NCBI GenBank assembly: GCA_963843285.1 | Contig: CAWJJO010000004.1 | Coordinates: forward strand, 62,001 to 126,000 | DNA length: 64,000 nucleotides | Direction of reading: 5' to 3' | From: CAZDDB01 sp963843285 | GTDB taxonomy: Bacteria; Acidobacteriota; HRBIN11; JAKEFK01 | Part shown: positions 35,885 through 43,598 of the stretch, piece by piece | Layout: every line of letters starts with the position of its first letter | How positions within the stretch are numbered: the stretch's first letter is position 1 | The notes under the pieces: generated by a model | Told to the model about the DNA's origin: nothing | The model's input: only the letters and a program-made list of their open reading frames with translations | The model's database searches: none | Program-made: the position numbers and the translations under genes

Positions 35885-36051
35885 CCGGCATCGATGCGCG
35901 CAAGTTTGGAAAAGGCGGGAACGCCGATCGGTCCTTACGATCTGCTTCTCGCAGCACAGGCTCTGGCTGAGGATCTTGTTCTTGTAACAAACAACACTCG
36001 GGAATTTTTCGGCGTGTGACTCAGCTACGGTTGGAAGACTGGACGAAATAG
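35885..36051 (+). pseudogene. vapC (PIN-domain toxin) C-terminal remnant, frameshifted
   Basis: Reading gives MRASLEKAGTPIGPYDLLLA, then DLVLVTNNTREF, the conserved C-terminal half of VapC ribonucleases. After REF a T5 run (36005-36009) shifts the frame: removing one T restores RRVTQLRLEDWTK and a stop at 36049-36051. The N-terminal half and an antitoxin are absent. The last 65 bp and the 3' flank are repeated at 43433-43501. The rest of the gap 35662-36299 holds only the operator-like array at 36082. Confidence 0.8.
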
Positions 36052-36081
36052 CGCGGGCAGGGACGCCGTGCGATCTAGGTC

Positions 36082-36115
36082 TTGACAATCCTGTCAATAA
36101 GTTGACAAGGTGTCA
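36082..36115. promoter_or_regulatory. Helically phased TTGACA/TGTCAA array
   Basis: TTGACA (36082), TGTCAA (36092), TTGACA (36102) and TGTCA (36111) alternate in orientation at about 10-bp intervals, giving two adjacent inverted repeats. It lies about 185 bp before the cytochrome-porin gene and may be an operator with overlapping -35 elements. Confidence 0.45.
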
Positions 36116-36299
36116 GCGCATTGTAGACCGAAGGCGCTAGTCTCGAGCCCGCTCCTCCATGATACCGCCTCCTTGTTCGTGGCACAGCTCTTGCCATTCA
36201 CTCCACCAACGATGGAATCCCTGCTGCATTTTTCCGCACTGTCGGTGAATGAACTGATATTCCCCCGTCACAACCGGGGAATCAGAATCTGGAGGATCT

Positions 36300-37538
36300 A
36301 TGCGAGAGTCCCAAATAGGAAGGTTTCAAACAGCGTTATTTGCGATGATTCTTCTCATCGTAATTACCATCTGTTTCCCTGTGCCTAGCGAAGCAATCCC
36401 CGCCTTTGCCAGGCAGCTCAATGTGAAGTGTGAGACTTGCCATTTTCCACACCCACCGCGATTGAACAACGTCGGTCTGGTTTTTCGACGCATGGGATTT
36501 CGCCTTCCGGATGCGGACGATAACGGCAATCTGATCTTTAAGACACCGGAAATTCAGAGTGTTCTCGCCTTTGGCTCCATCATCGCCAACCTTGACGTTG
36601 AGGTAGACAAAGAGGCTCCCTCCGAAACAGAAAGCCGTTCCAATATCGCGTTGGGGGAAGTAGCTCTCTTTTCAGCTCATGCCCTGCCCGATCACCTTTC
36701 GTACTGGTTGCTCTTCCTCCCACGCAACGACGAAGGCGATGCGGAGCTGGAATTCGCCGAAATGCAATACAATTTCGGTGACGCGATTAATGCTTATCAT
36801 TTGCGTGGAGGAAAGTTTCTTACCCTCTGGTGGCAGAAAGTAAATGATGAAGGACTCACACTGAGCGGACCGCTGGCGCTTGATGAAGCCTCGCCGGTAG
36901 GAGTTGGTTCATTCGCAGGATTCGGGCTTGGAACCAGCCAAAGCGGCGGCGAATTTGGCTACACTCATAACAAGCTGGTAGATGGCAAACTGTCAAGCAC
37001 CGTGTTTGCCGTTTCCGTTCTAAATGGGGTAAACGGTGAAGGAGAGGGTGCGATCCGAAGATCCGGAGATAATTTCGATTTCCTTGCCCAGGGCTATCAC
37101 TTATTCGGATCCTCCAATTCCATTGGAGGGTTCTATTACCATGGAAACACGAAATTCAGCATTGAGGATCCCGATTCGGTATTCAAGGATACTTTTGATC
37201 GATATGGCGCCGTGGGAAGTTACTGGTTCATGGGTCGAGTAGCTGCCGTGGCCGGTTTGGTCGGGGGCAAAGATGACTCCACGGAACTTGGTCTAACTGT
37301 CAATAACCGCGGTTGGTTTATCGAATCGGACATCAGCGCTACGATGAAATGGAGCATATCCTATCGCCACGATTATTTTGATCCCGATACAGATTTTTCC
37401 GGGAATCAAATCAACGCGGATACAATATCTACTATGTTTCATCCGATCGATAACGTGCTTTTGAGGCTCGAATATCATTCTGAGCGCGCGGAAGAAAAAG
37501 ACCACGTTGTCCTAGGTCAGGTCAGATTCGTTTATTAA
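36300..37538 (+). CDS. Monoheme cytochrome c fused to an outer-membrane beta-barrel
   Basis: The protein has 412 residues. The signal peptide (about 9-32) ends EA-IPAFARQLNVK, followed by one heme-binding motif CETCH (C44, C47, H48) and a short sequence GLVFRRMGFRLPD. Residues about 80-412 alternate in beta-barrel fashion (GEFGYTHNKLVDGKLSSTVF, SIGGFYYHGNTKFSIED, WSISYRHDYFDPDTDFSG) and end in VRFVY, the aromatic terminus recognised for outer-membrane insertion. A heme at the periplasmic mouth of a barrel suggests electron transfer to or through the outer membrane; this is inference. GGAGGATCT precedes the ATG. It is followed after 16 bp by a second monoheme cytochrome. Confidence 0.8.
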   Translation: MRESQIGRFQTALFAMILLIVITICFPVPSEAIPAFARQLNVKCETCHFPHPPRLNNVGLVFRRMGFRLPDADDNGNLIFKTPEIQSVLAFGSIIANLDVEVDKEAPSETESRSNIALGEVALFSAHALPDHLSYWLLFLPRNDEGDAELEFAEMQYNFGDAINAYHLRGGKFLTLWWQKVNDEGLTLSGPLALDEASPVGVGSFAGFGLGTSQSGGEFGYTHNKLVDGKLSSTVFAVSVLNGVNGEGEGAIRRSGDNFDFLAQGYHLFGSSNSIGGFYYHGNTKFSIEDPDSVFKDTFDRYGAVGSYWFMGRVAAVAGLVGGKDDSTELGLTVNNRGWFIESDISATMKWSISYRHDYFDPDTDFSGNQINADTISTMFHPIDNVLLRLEYHSERAEEKDHVVLGQVRFVY

Positions 37539-37554
37539 TTGTGAAGGTTGAAAT

Positions 37555-37962
37555 ATGAAAGCAAATAAGGTCTGGCTGTTTCTAACTGTGTTTCTGGGAA
37601 TCGTCGGCTTTTGGAAATGGAGCCATGGAGACGAGCCTCTTGATCCGCGAATTGCCGCCTACGACAAGGGACCGGCAACCATCGACGTTTCAAAATATAC
37701 GCCGGAGATGCAAGCAAATTACAAGCTTTTCTCCAAGAAATGTACGCACTGTCACACGCTCGCACGCCCGATCAATTGCGACTTTGCGCTGCCGGACGAA
37801 TGGTCGCGGTACGTTAAAAGGATGATGCGTAAACCGGACTCGCAAATCAGCGCGGATGAGGCAAAAAAGATTTACGAATTTCTTGTTTACGATTCGCAGA
37901 TCAGAAAAAAAGCTCTATACGATAAGAAGATGAAGGAGCAACCACAGACACAGAGCCAGTAA
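37555..37962 (+). CDS. Small monoheme c-type cytochrome
   Basis: The protein has 135 residues. An N-terminal hydrophobic segment (VWLFLTVFLGIVGFWKW) acts as signal or anchor. A single CTHCH (C63, C66, H67) sits in YKLFSKKCTHCHTLARPINC, with a candidate distal Met in VKRMMRKPDSQISADEAKKIYEFL. The C-terminus is rich in Lys and Gln. The spacing (16 bp after the cytochrome-porin stop) implies co-transcription, so the two probably exchange electrons in the periplasm. The gene is convergent with the bc-type operon. Confidence 0.85.
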   Translation: MKANKVWLFLTVFLGIVGFWKWSHGDEPLDPRIAAYDKGPATIDVSKYTPEMQANYKLFSKKCTHCHTLARPINCDFALPDEWSRYVKRMMRKPDSQISADEAKKIYEFLVYDSQIRKKALYDKKMKEQPQTQSQ

Positions 37963-37988
37963 ACTTTACATGACCTGGTGGACGGATT

Positions 37989-38075
37989 TCTCCCCCGTAT
38001 GAGGGGGAGATTCAGAGGGGATTGGAAATTTTCAACTTCCCCCAAGTCCCCTCCTTAAATAAGGAGGGAAACCGC
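37989..38075. repeat. Family E palindromic repeat between convergent operons
   Basis: TTTCTCCCCCGTATGAGGGG then GAGATTCAGAGGGGATTGG faces CCAAGTCCCCTCCTTAAATA then AGGAGGGAAA. A related unit lies at 63250-63358. The hairpins may also terminate transcription from both sides. Confidence 0.65.
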
Positions 38076-38097
38076 GGCAACGTTAGACATCACGGCC

Positions 38098-39489
38098 TTA
38101 GAAAGTCAGTTTTTCGCTCTCTGGTTCCAGGCTAATCAAGTAGGCGATCAGGTCTTCGAGTTCGCCCTCTGCGATTTTGCCGCGCCAGGCAGGCATGAAG
38201 AGCGGCGGCGCCGGCTTCTTCGGATCTAAAGCATAAATTTCATGCTGTCCGTTCAAGATCCGTTTTCTTAATTCTTCCCTGGAATAACTTTCAGCCACGT
38301 ATTTTAGAGAAGGAACTTGCTGGCCGGTCTTTGCATTGGGATTCCTGATGCCTCCTTTCCCTTCCGCTCCATGGCAGCCCGCGCAACCGAATTTCTTGAA
38401 GACAAGCTTTCCGCGCTCAATGGGAGTCATCATAGACGGAAGCTTTATGAATCCCACAACATTTGGATCTGTAAGTGACAGCAAGAATTCGGTCAACGCA
38501 CGCACCTGCTGTTCCGTCAAATCGAATTGTGGCATTACACTTCCGGGCGAAACAGACTGCGGGTTGCGAAAATGTTGCATGATCCACTCGGGCGTTCGCC
38601 GCTCTGCGACGTGATCGAGCGCAGGCCCGACTGTCCCGCCTTTGCCGCTAACCGAGTGGCACCCGATGCAGCCCTTCACTTCAAAAAGAAGGCGGCCCGA
38701 TTGAACACCGGGAATTGTTTTCATGGAAACATAGTACTCGCTCAATTCTTCTCCGGTGAAACTCAACACATAAAGAGTCAAGGCTTCCAGGTCGCTATCA
38801 CTGGCCTGAATCGCCGGCATCGCCGATCCGGGTGAAACGGCCGACGGATTCTTAAAATGCTTGATCAACCAATCGGGGCCTCGCTGTGCTCCCACTTTGT
38901 CCAACTCGGGGCCAATGACTCCACCGCGGCCATGCAACTTGTGGCATCCGATGCAACCGATTTCTTCAAACAAAGCTTCCCCTCGCGCGAGCTTCGGCGC
39001 GTTCGGCACGTTGTCGGGCAAATGGCATTTGGCGCATGAAGAAGTGATGTATTTCATGGGCAGCATCGGATGATCCCAGTGCGGGACATTTCCATGCGCC
39101 GCTTCTCCAGTGGTCGCGCTGCCCTGGCCTTGATGGCAGATTGTGCAACCGAACTTGTCGAAAGGATGCTGATCGTGATTCGGATGATAACTCAACGGCT
39201 CAGCCAATCCTCCATAACTCGGATCTTCCGCAGCGATGTGGCAAGTCATGCAGCGATCCACGCGACTGACATCCGGCAACACAATTTGTTTGATTTCAAC
39301 AGGAATGCTCGCGGCAGCTTTCCGTTCATCAGCGGTAGACGCGCGCGCTTTTTCTTGCTGGATATATTTTCCCTGCCAGTATTTCCATTCGCGAAACTGA
39401 TCTTTATAGAATGCGGTGATCACCAGGACGCTAACCATCAACGCCAGTACTGTGAACCACGGATAATATTTCCGAACACCGGGTTCCAT
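38098..39489 (-). CDS. Hexaheme c-type cytochrome, subunit of a cytochrome bc-type complex
   Basis: The protein has 463 residues. An N-terminal membrane anchor (WFTVLALMVSVLVITAFY) is followed by six CxxCH motifs: CMTCH, CTICH, CAKCH, CIGCH, CIGCH and CAGCH. The last three lie in class I cytochrome domains with typical Met ligands (SAMPAIQ, SVMPQFD, LFMPAW). It is the last gene of the operon, four bases after cytochrome b. By position it replaces cytochrome c1 or f as electron acceptor of the Rieske protein. Multiheme replacement of c1 is known in several anaerobic and chemolithotrophic lineages. A complete heme set suggests it is functional. Confidence 0.9.
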   Translation of the reverse strand: MEPGVRKYYPWFTVLALMVSVLVITAFYKDQFREWKYWQGKYIQQEKARASTADERKAAASIPVEIKQIVLPDVSRVDRCMTCHIAAEDPSYGGLAEPLSYHPNHDQHPFDKFGCTICHQGQGSATTGEAAHGNVPHWDHPMLPMKYITSSCAKCHLPDNVPNAPKLARGEALFEEIGCIGCHKLHGRGGVIGPELDKVGAQRGPDWLIKHFKNPSAVSPGSAMPAIQASDSDLEALTLYVLSFTGEELSEYYVSMKTIPGVQSGRLLFEVKGCIGCHSVSGKGGTVGPALDHVAERRTPEWIMQHFRNPQSVSPGSVMPQFDLTEQQVRALTEFLLSLTDPNVVGFIKLPSMMTPIERGKLVFKKFGCAGCHGAEGKGGIRNPNAKTGQQVPSLKYVAESYSREELRKRILNGQHEIYALDPKKPAPPLFMPAWRGKIAEGELEDLIAYLISLEPESEKLTF

Positions 39490-39492
39490 TTC

Positions 39493-40767
39493 TTACTCTT
39501 TGGATTCCTCAACTTGCGTCGGCTTCCACGGTCTTTGAAAGGACCAGTTGGGTCCGCGAAATAAACTGCCGATGATTGTCAAAGTAATCATTGCGATCAA
39601 ACACACGGTGAAGATCGTGATTGCAACTTTCCGTTCCTGGGCAAACCATATTCCTACGCCTGCGCGCTTACGATCGATGTACGGCAAAACACCCAGCGCA
39701 GTAACAATCAGCCCGGGAACGACCACGCCACCCCAAAGCGCCGAATAGGAAACAAGTTCTTGCAGGCCGAGAAAGTACCATGGCGCTTTCGCAGGATTCG
39801 GAGGATGTACTGGATTGGCGAGTTCTTCGAGCGGTGCGTTCCAAAAAGTCGCGAGCCCGAGGACAAAAGAAAGAACAACCAGAAACAACAAAATTTCCCT
39901 GAAAATCAGATTCGGCCATGTGAACACAGCCTCTTCCTGGCGAACACCTACTGCCGGCGTTATTCCACGCGCGAGTTCCATCAGTCCATAAGTTTTTGTC
40001 CGTGGCAATTCACCGAGCGTCATTTCCTGTTGAATGACTTCCGGTTCATCCTGCCTGGCCAAACCTCCGTCTTTGCGCACCCGCCATAAATGGACCGCAA
40101 TCAATAGGATTGCTGCGGCAGGCAAGAGCACGACATGCAACACATAAAAGCGGAGCAACGCGAACTCACCAACGACGTGCCCTCCCAGCAGTAGAAATTT
40201 CAGTTTCGGTCCGATCACAGGCGCATATCCAGCAATGTTGGTCCCGACTGTGATAGCCCAGTAGGCAAGTTGATCCCACGGCAAAAGGTAACCGGTGAAA
40301 GAAAGGCCCAGCGTCAGCAAGAGCAAGACAATACCGATGATCCAATTGAATTCACGTGGAGGTTTGTAGGCGGCTGTGTAAAAAACGCGGCACATATGGA
40401 CCAGAACAAAAACGACCATGAGGTGAGCGGACCAGCGATGCATGTTGCGCAAAACCTGTCCCGCTGTAACAACAAATTCCAGATCTTTCATGTTCTGGTA
40501 GGCATGCTCGGTTGCCGGAACGTAATAAAACATCAGAAAGATGCCGGTTACACATAGAATCAGAAAAAGGTAGAGAGCGATCAGTCCCAATCCTAGCGTT
40601 GTACGGAACTGCAGGCTTCGCTGATTTACTTTTGCCGGTTGGAAGTGAAGCAAGAAGCTGGACATTCCAACTTGTGACCTTTCGAGATTGCTTTCGGGCA
40701 ATCCGACCCGAAAAATGGAACGGCCTACGCGCGTCGCACAAAACCGTTGCCACAATCGCTTCAACAT
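39493..40767 (-). CDS. Cytochrome b (fused b6/subunit-IV type) of a bc-type complex
   Basis: The protein has 424 residues in one chain. The N-terminal half has the heme b ligands in two helices: MHRWSAHLMVVFVLVHM and FYVLHVVLLPAAAILLIAVH. The N-terminal signature TGIFLMFYYVPATEHAYQNM and the Qo-side region YLLPWDQLAYWAITV are typical. The C-terminal half carries APWYFLGLQELVSYS, where the usual PEWY Qo motif reads APWY, a variant seen in bc complexes working at lower potential or with other quinones. About eight helices. It oxidises quinol and passes electrons to the Rieske centre encoded just upstream. Confidence 0.93.
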   Translation of the reverse strand: MLKRLWQRFCATRVGRSIFRVGLPESNLERSQVGMSSFLLHFQPAKVNQRSLQFRTTLGLGLIALYLFLILCVTGIFLMFYYVPATEHAYQNMKDLEFVVTAGQVLRNMHRWSAHLMVVFVLVHMCRVFYTAAYKPPREFNWIIGIVLLLLTLGLSFTGYLLPWDQLAYWAITVGTNIAGYAPVIGPKLKFLLLGGHVVGEFALLRFYVLHVVLLPAAAILLIAVHLWRVRKDGGLARQDEPEVIQQEMTLGELPRTKTYGLMELARGITPAVGVRQEEAVFTWPNLIFREILLFLVVLSFVLGLATFWNAPLEELANPVHPPNPAKAPWYFLGLQELVSYSALWGGVVVPGLIVTALGVLPYIDRKRAGVGIWFAQERKVAITIFTVCLIAMITLTIIGSLFRGPNWSFQRPWKPTQVEESKE

Positions 40768-40794
40768 ATCAGTCTCATTCCATGAACATGCCTC

Positions 40795-41259
40795 TTACAC
40801 CACAAGATATTTATCCGGAGCAACTGCCTGAGTCGTATCGATAACGAGACGGCCGTCGCGACTGAGAGTCACGGAATACCAGGTCAGAGGCCGCGGCGCC
40901 GGGCCGCCAATCACACTACCGGCCTCATCGAATACGCTGCCATGACACGGGCAGTGAAATCCTTTTGCGGTTCGATTTACGGTGCAACCGAGATGAGTGC
41001 AGACGGCAGATATTGCGCGAAACGTATTCCCTTTCCGTAGTAGGAACACGCGCAAGTCCGGAAAAAGTGTTACTCCATCCGCATACTCCTCCGCTTTCTG
41101 CGCTTTATACCGGCGATCGGGCTCATATAAAACATTGGGGATCATGTAGCGAGCCGCAGCGGCGACTGATGCACCGAACGCGAAAAGAGCGGACACCCAG
41201 CCCAGGGTCAATTGTAAAAAGTCACGACGCTTTACTTTGTCTTTCGATGGTTCGCTCAT
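40795..41259 (-). CDS. Rieske [2Fe-2S] protein of a bc-type complex
   Basis: The protein has 154 residues. An N-terminal twin-arginine-like/membrane segment (RRDFLQLTLGWVSALFAFGASVAAAARY) leads into the cluster motifs CTHLGCTVN and CPCHGSVF; a cysteine disulfide pair is included as usual. The C-terminus is PAPRPLTWYSVTL. It starts by ATGA overlap with the stop of the GltD-like gene and ends 27 bp before cytochrome b. Tat export of the folded cluster is likely. It transfers electrons from quinol at the Qo site to the hexaheme cytochrome. Confidence 0.95.
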   Translation of the reverse strand: MSEPSKDKVKRRDFLQLTLGWVSALFAFGASVAAAARYMIPNVLYEPDRRYKAQKAEEYADGVTLFPDLRVFLLRKGNTFRAISAVCTHLGCTVNRTAKGFHCPCHGSVFDEAGSVIGGPAPRPLTWYSVTLSRDGRLVIDTTQAVAPDKYLVV

Positions 41260-43253
41260 GTTCTAGTTCCATTGGACGATTTTGCTGCAGGCGGTCGAAC
41301 GTTGAAGATCCCCACGCTCTCGCGTTCCAAGCTTCCAAGGCCAGGCACGAATTCCACTCGCTCCATTGAGATTGCACCCGTGGGACATCGAACAGCGCAA
41401 AGGCCGCAACGAATGCAACGCGTCTCATCTTTGATGATTGCGCCTTGTTCGCCACGCGCCGGCATGTTGCCGTAACGGGTAATGACGGCCGCCTCTAAAT
41501 TTTCGTCGCCTCTTAAATCGGCAACGTCAACGAGATCGAAGCAATACTCCGGACAGACATCCGCGCAGGCGCCACAAAGAATGCATTTGTCGCCATCGAA
41601 TACCGGACTCACGTGACATTTCAAGCAGCGAACCGCCTGGGTCAAAGCCTCGGGCTGGGGATAATCTCGCTCTACTTCTGCGATCCCGATGCGCCGGTCG
41701 ATTGGCAACGTCGGAGGCAACCGGCGTTCCAACTTTTCGTAATCGGGCGTCATTGTGTGATGCGGAAATGTGGTAACGCGCACTTTACCGGGAGGTTCCG
41801 GCACACGACCGGTTAGGAACTTCGCGATGGAACGTGCCGCCCGCTGACCTTCGGCTACCGCGGTGATGATGATGCGAGGCCCGAATGCGACGTCCCCGCC
41901 GGCGAAAATATCAGGACGCGAAGTGGCCAGCGTTGAAGCATCCGTTTGCAGCGTCCCGCGCGCAGTAAGTTTCAGATTATCCTCCCGCTGGATCCAGGAA
42001 AGATCGGCCGCCTGCCCAATCGCAAGCACCACGGTATCGCATTCCACAATCTGTTCGCTGTCTTCGATGAATGAAGGATTGAAGCGTCCCGTTTCATCAA
42101 ACACGCGGCTGCATTTGATTAACTCAATTCCGGAAACTTTTTCGTCTTTTCCCATGACGCGTTTCGGACCGAAGCGAGTATAAAGTTTGATGCCTTCTTT
42201 CTCGGCTTCTTCAATTTCCTCGCGTGCCGCGGGAATTTCATCCAGGCTTTCCAGACAATACATATGTACTTCCGGCACCCCTTTGCGCACCGCTTCGCGC
42301 GCTACATCCAATGCCACACGAACGTCTGTGGGAATTTCCGCTTCCCGCGTGGTCAATTCTTCCAGCGCGCCCGCCGCCGTGCGGAGCGCGGCACGCAATT
42401 CGACTTCGGTCATGTCGGCCAATTGATCGGCTTGGCGAATCACAGAACGCGCTACGTCGAATGCCACGTTGCCGCCGCCAATCACAACAACCTTTTTCCC
42501 GAGCGTGACACGGTAACCAAGATTTACGTTCAACAAAAAATCTGTCGCGCGCAACACGCCATCGAATTTCAGGCCATCGATAGCCAGTTCGCGGCTTTTG
42601 TGAGCTCCAATTCCGATAAAAACAGATTCGTAACCCTGCTGCTGAAGATCCGCGAGCACGAAATCACGCCCGATCCTGGAATTTAGACGGATTTCGACAC
42701 CGAGTGATTCAATAGCTTTGATTTCCTCCCGCACGATCGCCCGCGGCAACCGGTATTCGGGAACGCCCAGCACTAGCATTCCGCCCGGCACGCTTTGCGC
42801 TTCGAATACTGTAACATCAAACCCCATCAGCGCGAGTTCATGCGCGCAAGCAAGACCCGCCGGACCGGCTCCGATCACTGCAACTTTATGTCCCGCTCCG
42901 ATCCCAGCCATCCCTTCACGTATTTGCGGATAAACATGGCCGAGATCAAAGTTGCCTGACTCCACCCCGAACTGTTCGCAAACGAAGCGCTTTAATGCAC
43001 GAATAGAAACAGCGGCATCGATCGAACCACGCCGGCATTTCGCTTCACAGGGCGCGGCGCAGACTCGTCCGCAGATGGAAGCAAAAGGGTTGGGCGCCCG
43101 TGCAATGAGGTATGCGTCTTCGTATCGGCCCTGAGCAATGGCCTGAACGTAACCACCCGCGTCAGTATGAACCGGACATCCAAGGCGACACGAAACTTGC
43201 CTCTCGAAATAACTTACGTCCGGGATTTCAACTTTGTAACTCACACCGATCAC
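41256..43253 (-). CDS. GltD-like NAD(P)H oxidoreductase with N-terminal Fe-S domain and two C-terminal [4Fe-4S] clusters
   Basis: The protein has 665 residues. The N-terminal domain has CRLGCPVH and CGRVCAAPCEAKCRRG, the Fe-S pattern of glutamate synthase small subunit relatives. FAD motif VAVIGAGPAGLACAHEL and NAD(P)H motif VVVIGGGNVAFDVARSV follow. The C-terminus carries two ferredoxin clusters, CILCGACADVCPEYC and CIRCGLCAVRCP. No glutamate synthase large subunit gene is present; instead the gene overlaps the Rieske gene by four bases, so it is the first gene of the bc-type operon. It probably feeds electrons between NAD(P)H or ferredoxin and the complex. The start at 43253 is GTG; a GTG at 43244 is possible. 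Confidence 0.9.
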   Translation of the reverse strand: MIGVSYKVEIPDVSYFERQVSCRLGCPVHTDAGGYVQAIAQGRYEDAYLIARAPNPFASICGRVCAAPCEAKCRRGSIDAAVSIRALKRFVCEQFGVESGNFDLGHVYPQIREGMAGIGAGHKVAVIGAGPAGLACAHELALMGFDVTVFEAQSVPGGMLVLGVPEYRLPRAIVREEIKAIESLGVEIRLNSRIGRDFVLADLQQQGYESVFIGIGAHKSRELAIDGLKFDGVLRATDFLLNVNLGYRVTLGKKVVVIGGGNVAFDVARSVIRQADQLADMTEVELRAALRTAAGALEELTTREAEIPTDVRVALDVAREAVRKGVPEVHMYCLESLDEIPAAREEIEEAEKEGIKLYTRFGPKRVMGKDEKVSGIELIKCSRVFDETGRFNPSFIEDSEQIVECDTVVLAIGQAADLSWIQREDNLKLTARGTLQTDASTLATSRPDIFAGGDVAFGPRIIITAVAEGQRAARSIAKFLTGRVPEPPGKVRVTTFPHHTMTPDYEKLERRLPPTLPIDRRIGIAEVERDYPQPEALTQAVRCLKCHVSPVFDGDKCILCGACADVCPEYCFDLVDVADLRGDENLEAAVITRYGNMPARGEQGAIIKDETRCIRCGLCAVRCPTGAISMERVEFVPGLGSLERESVGIFNVRPPAAKSSNGTRT

Positions 43254-43432
43254 AGCAAATCCCAGTAGCGGCTGCTTCTTGACTTGATCCAGCTGCCACT
43301 AATTTAATTTTAACACTTTCTTTCTAACTAATCCGAACCATCGGGGCATGGATGGTGCGGATTCCAATTCAGAAATTTCCTCTGTAGCAATCGAGACGAT
43401 ACCGTCAGGCTGGAGTTTTTCAGAAAGAGAAA

Positions 43433-43501
43433 CTTGTAACAAACAACGCTCGGGAGTTCCGGCGTGTGGATCAGCTACGGCTGGAGGACTGGGCGAAATA
43501 G
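43433..43501 (+). pseudogene. vapC C-terminal fragment
   Basis: In frame this reads LVTNNAREFRRVDQLRLEDW then AK and a stop: the last 22 residues of a VapC PIN domain, with no upstream part. It and its 3' flank (GCAGGGACGCC) match the end of the remnant at 35885-36051. The rest of the gap 43254-43598 contains no supported gene, though the minus-strand frame ending at 43299 finishes with a protein-like tail. Confidence 0.7.
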
Positions 43502-43598
43502 CGCTGCAGGGACGCCTGCGATTCCAAATTTGCGGGAAACCGGACACAGAGGCACGGTGTAGGGACCAGGCCTCTGGGATGACTCCTGCTTTGTTAGA

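Noticed and set aside
41256..43253. gltD, the small subunit of glutamate synthase
   Set aside because: No large-subunit gene is present, the protein carries two extra [4Fe-4S] clusters, and it is coupled to the Rieske gene.
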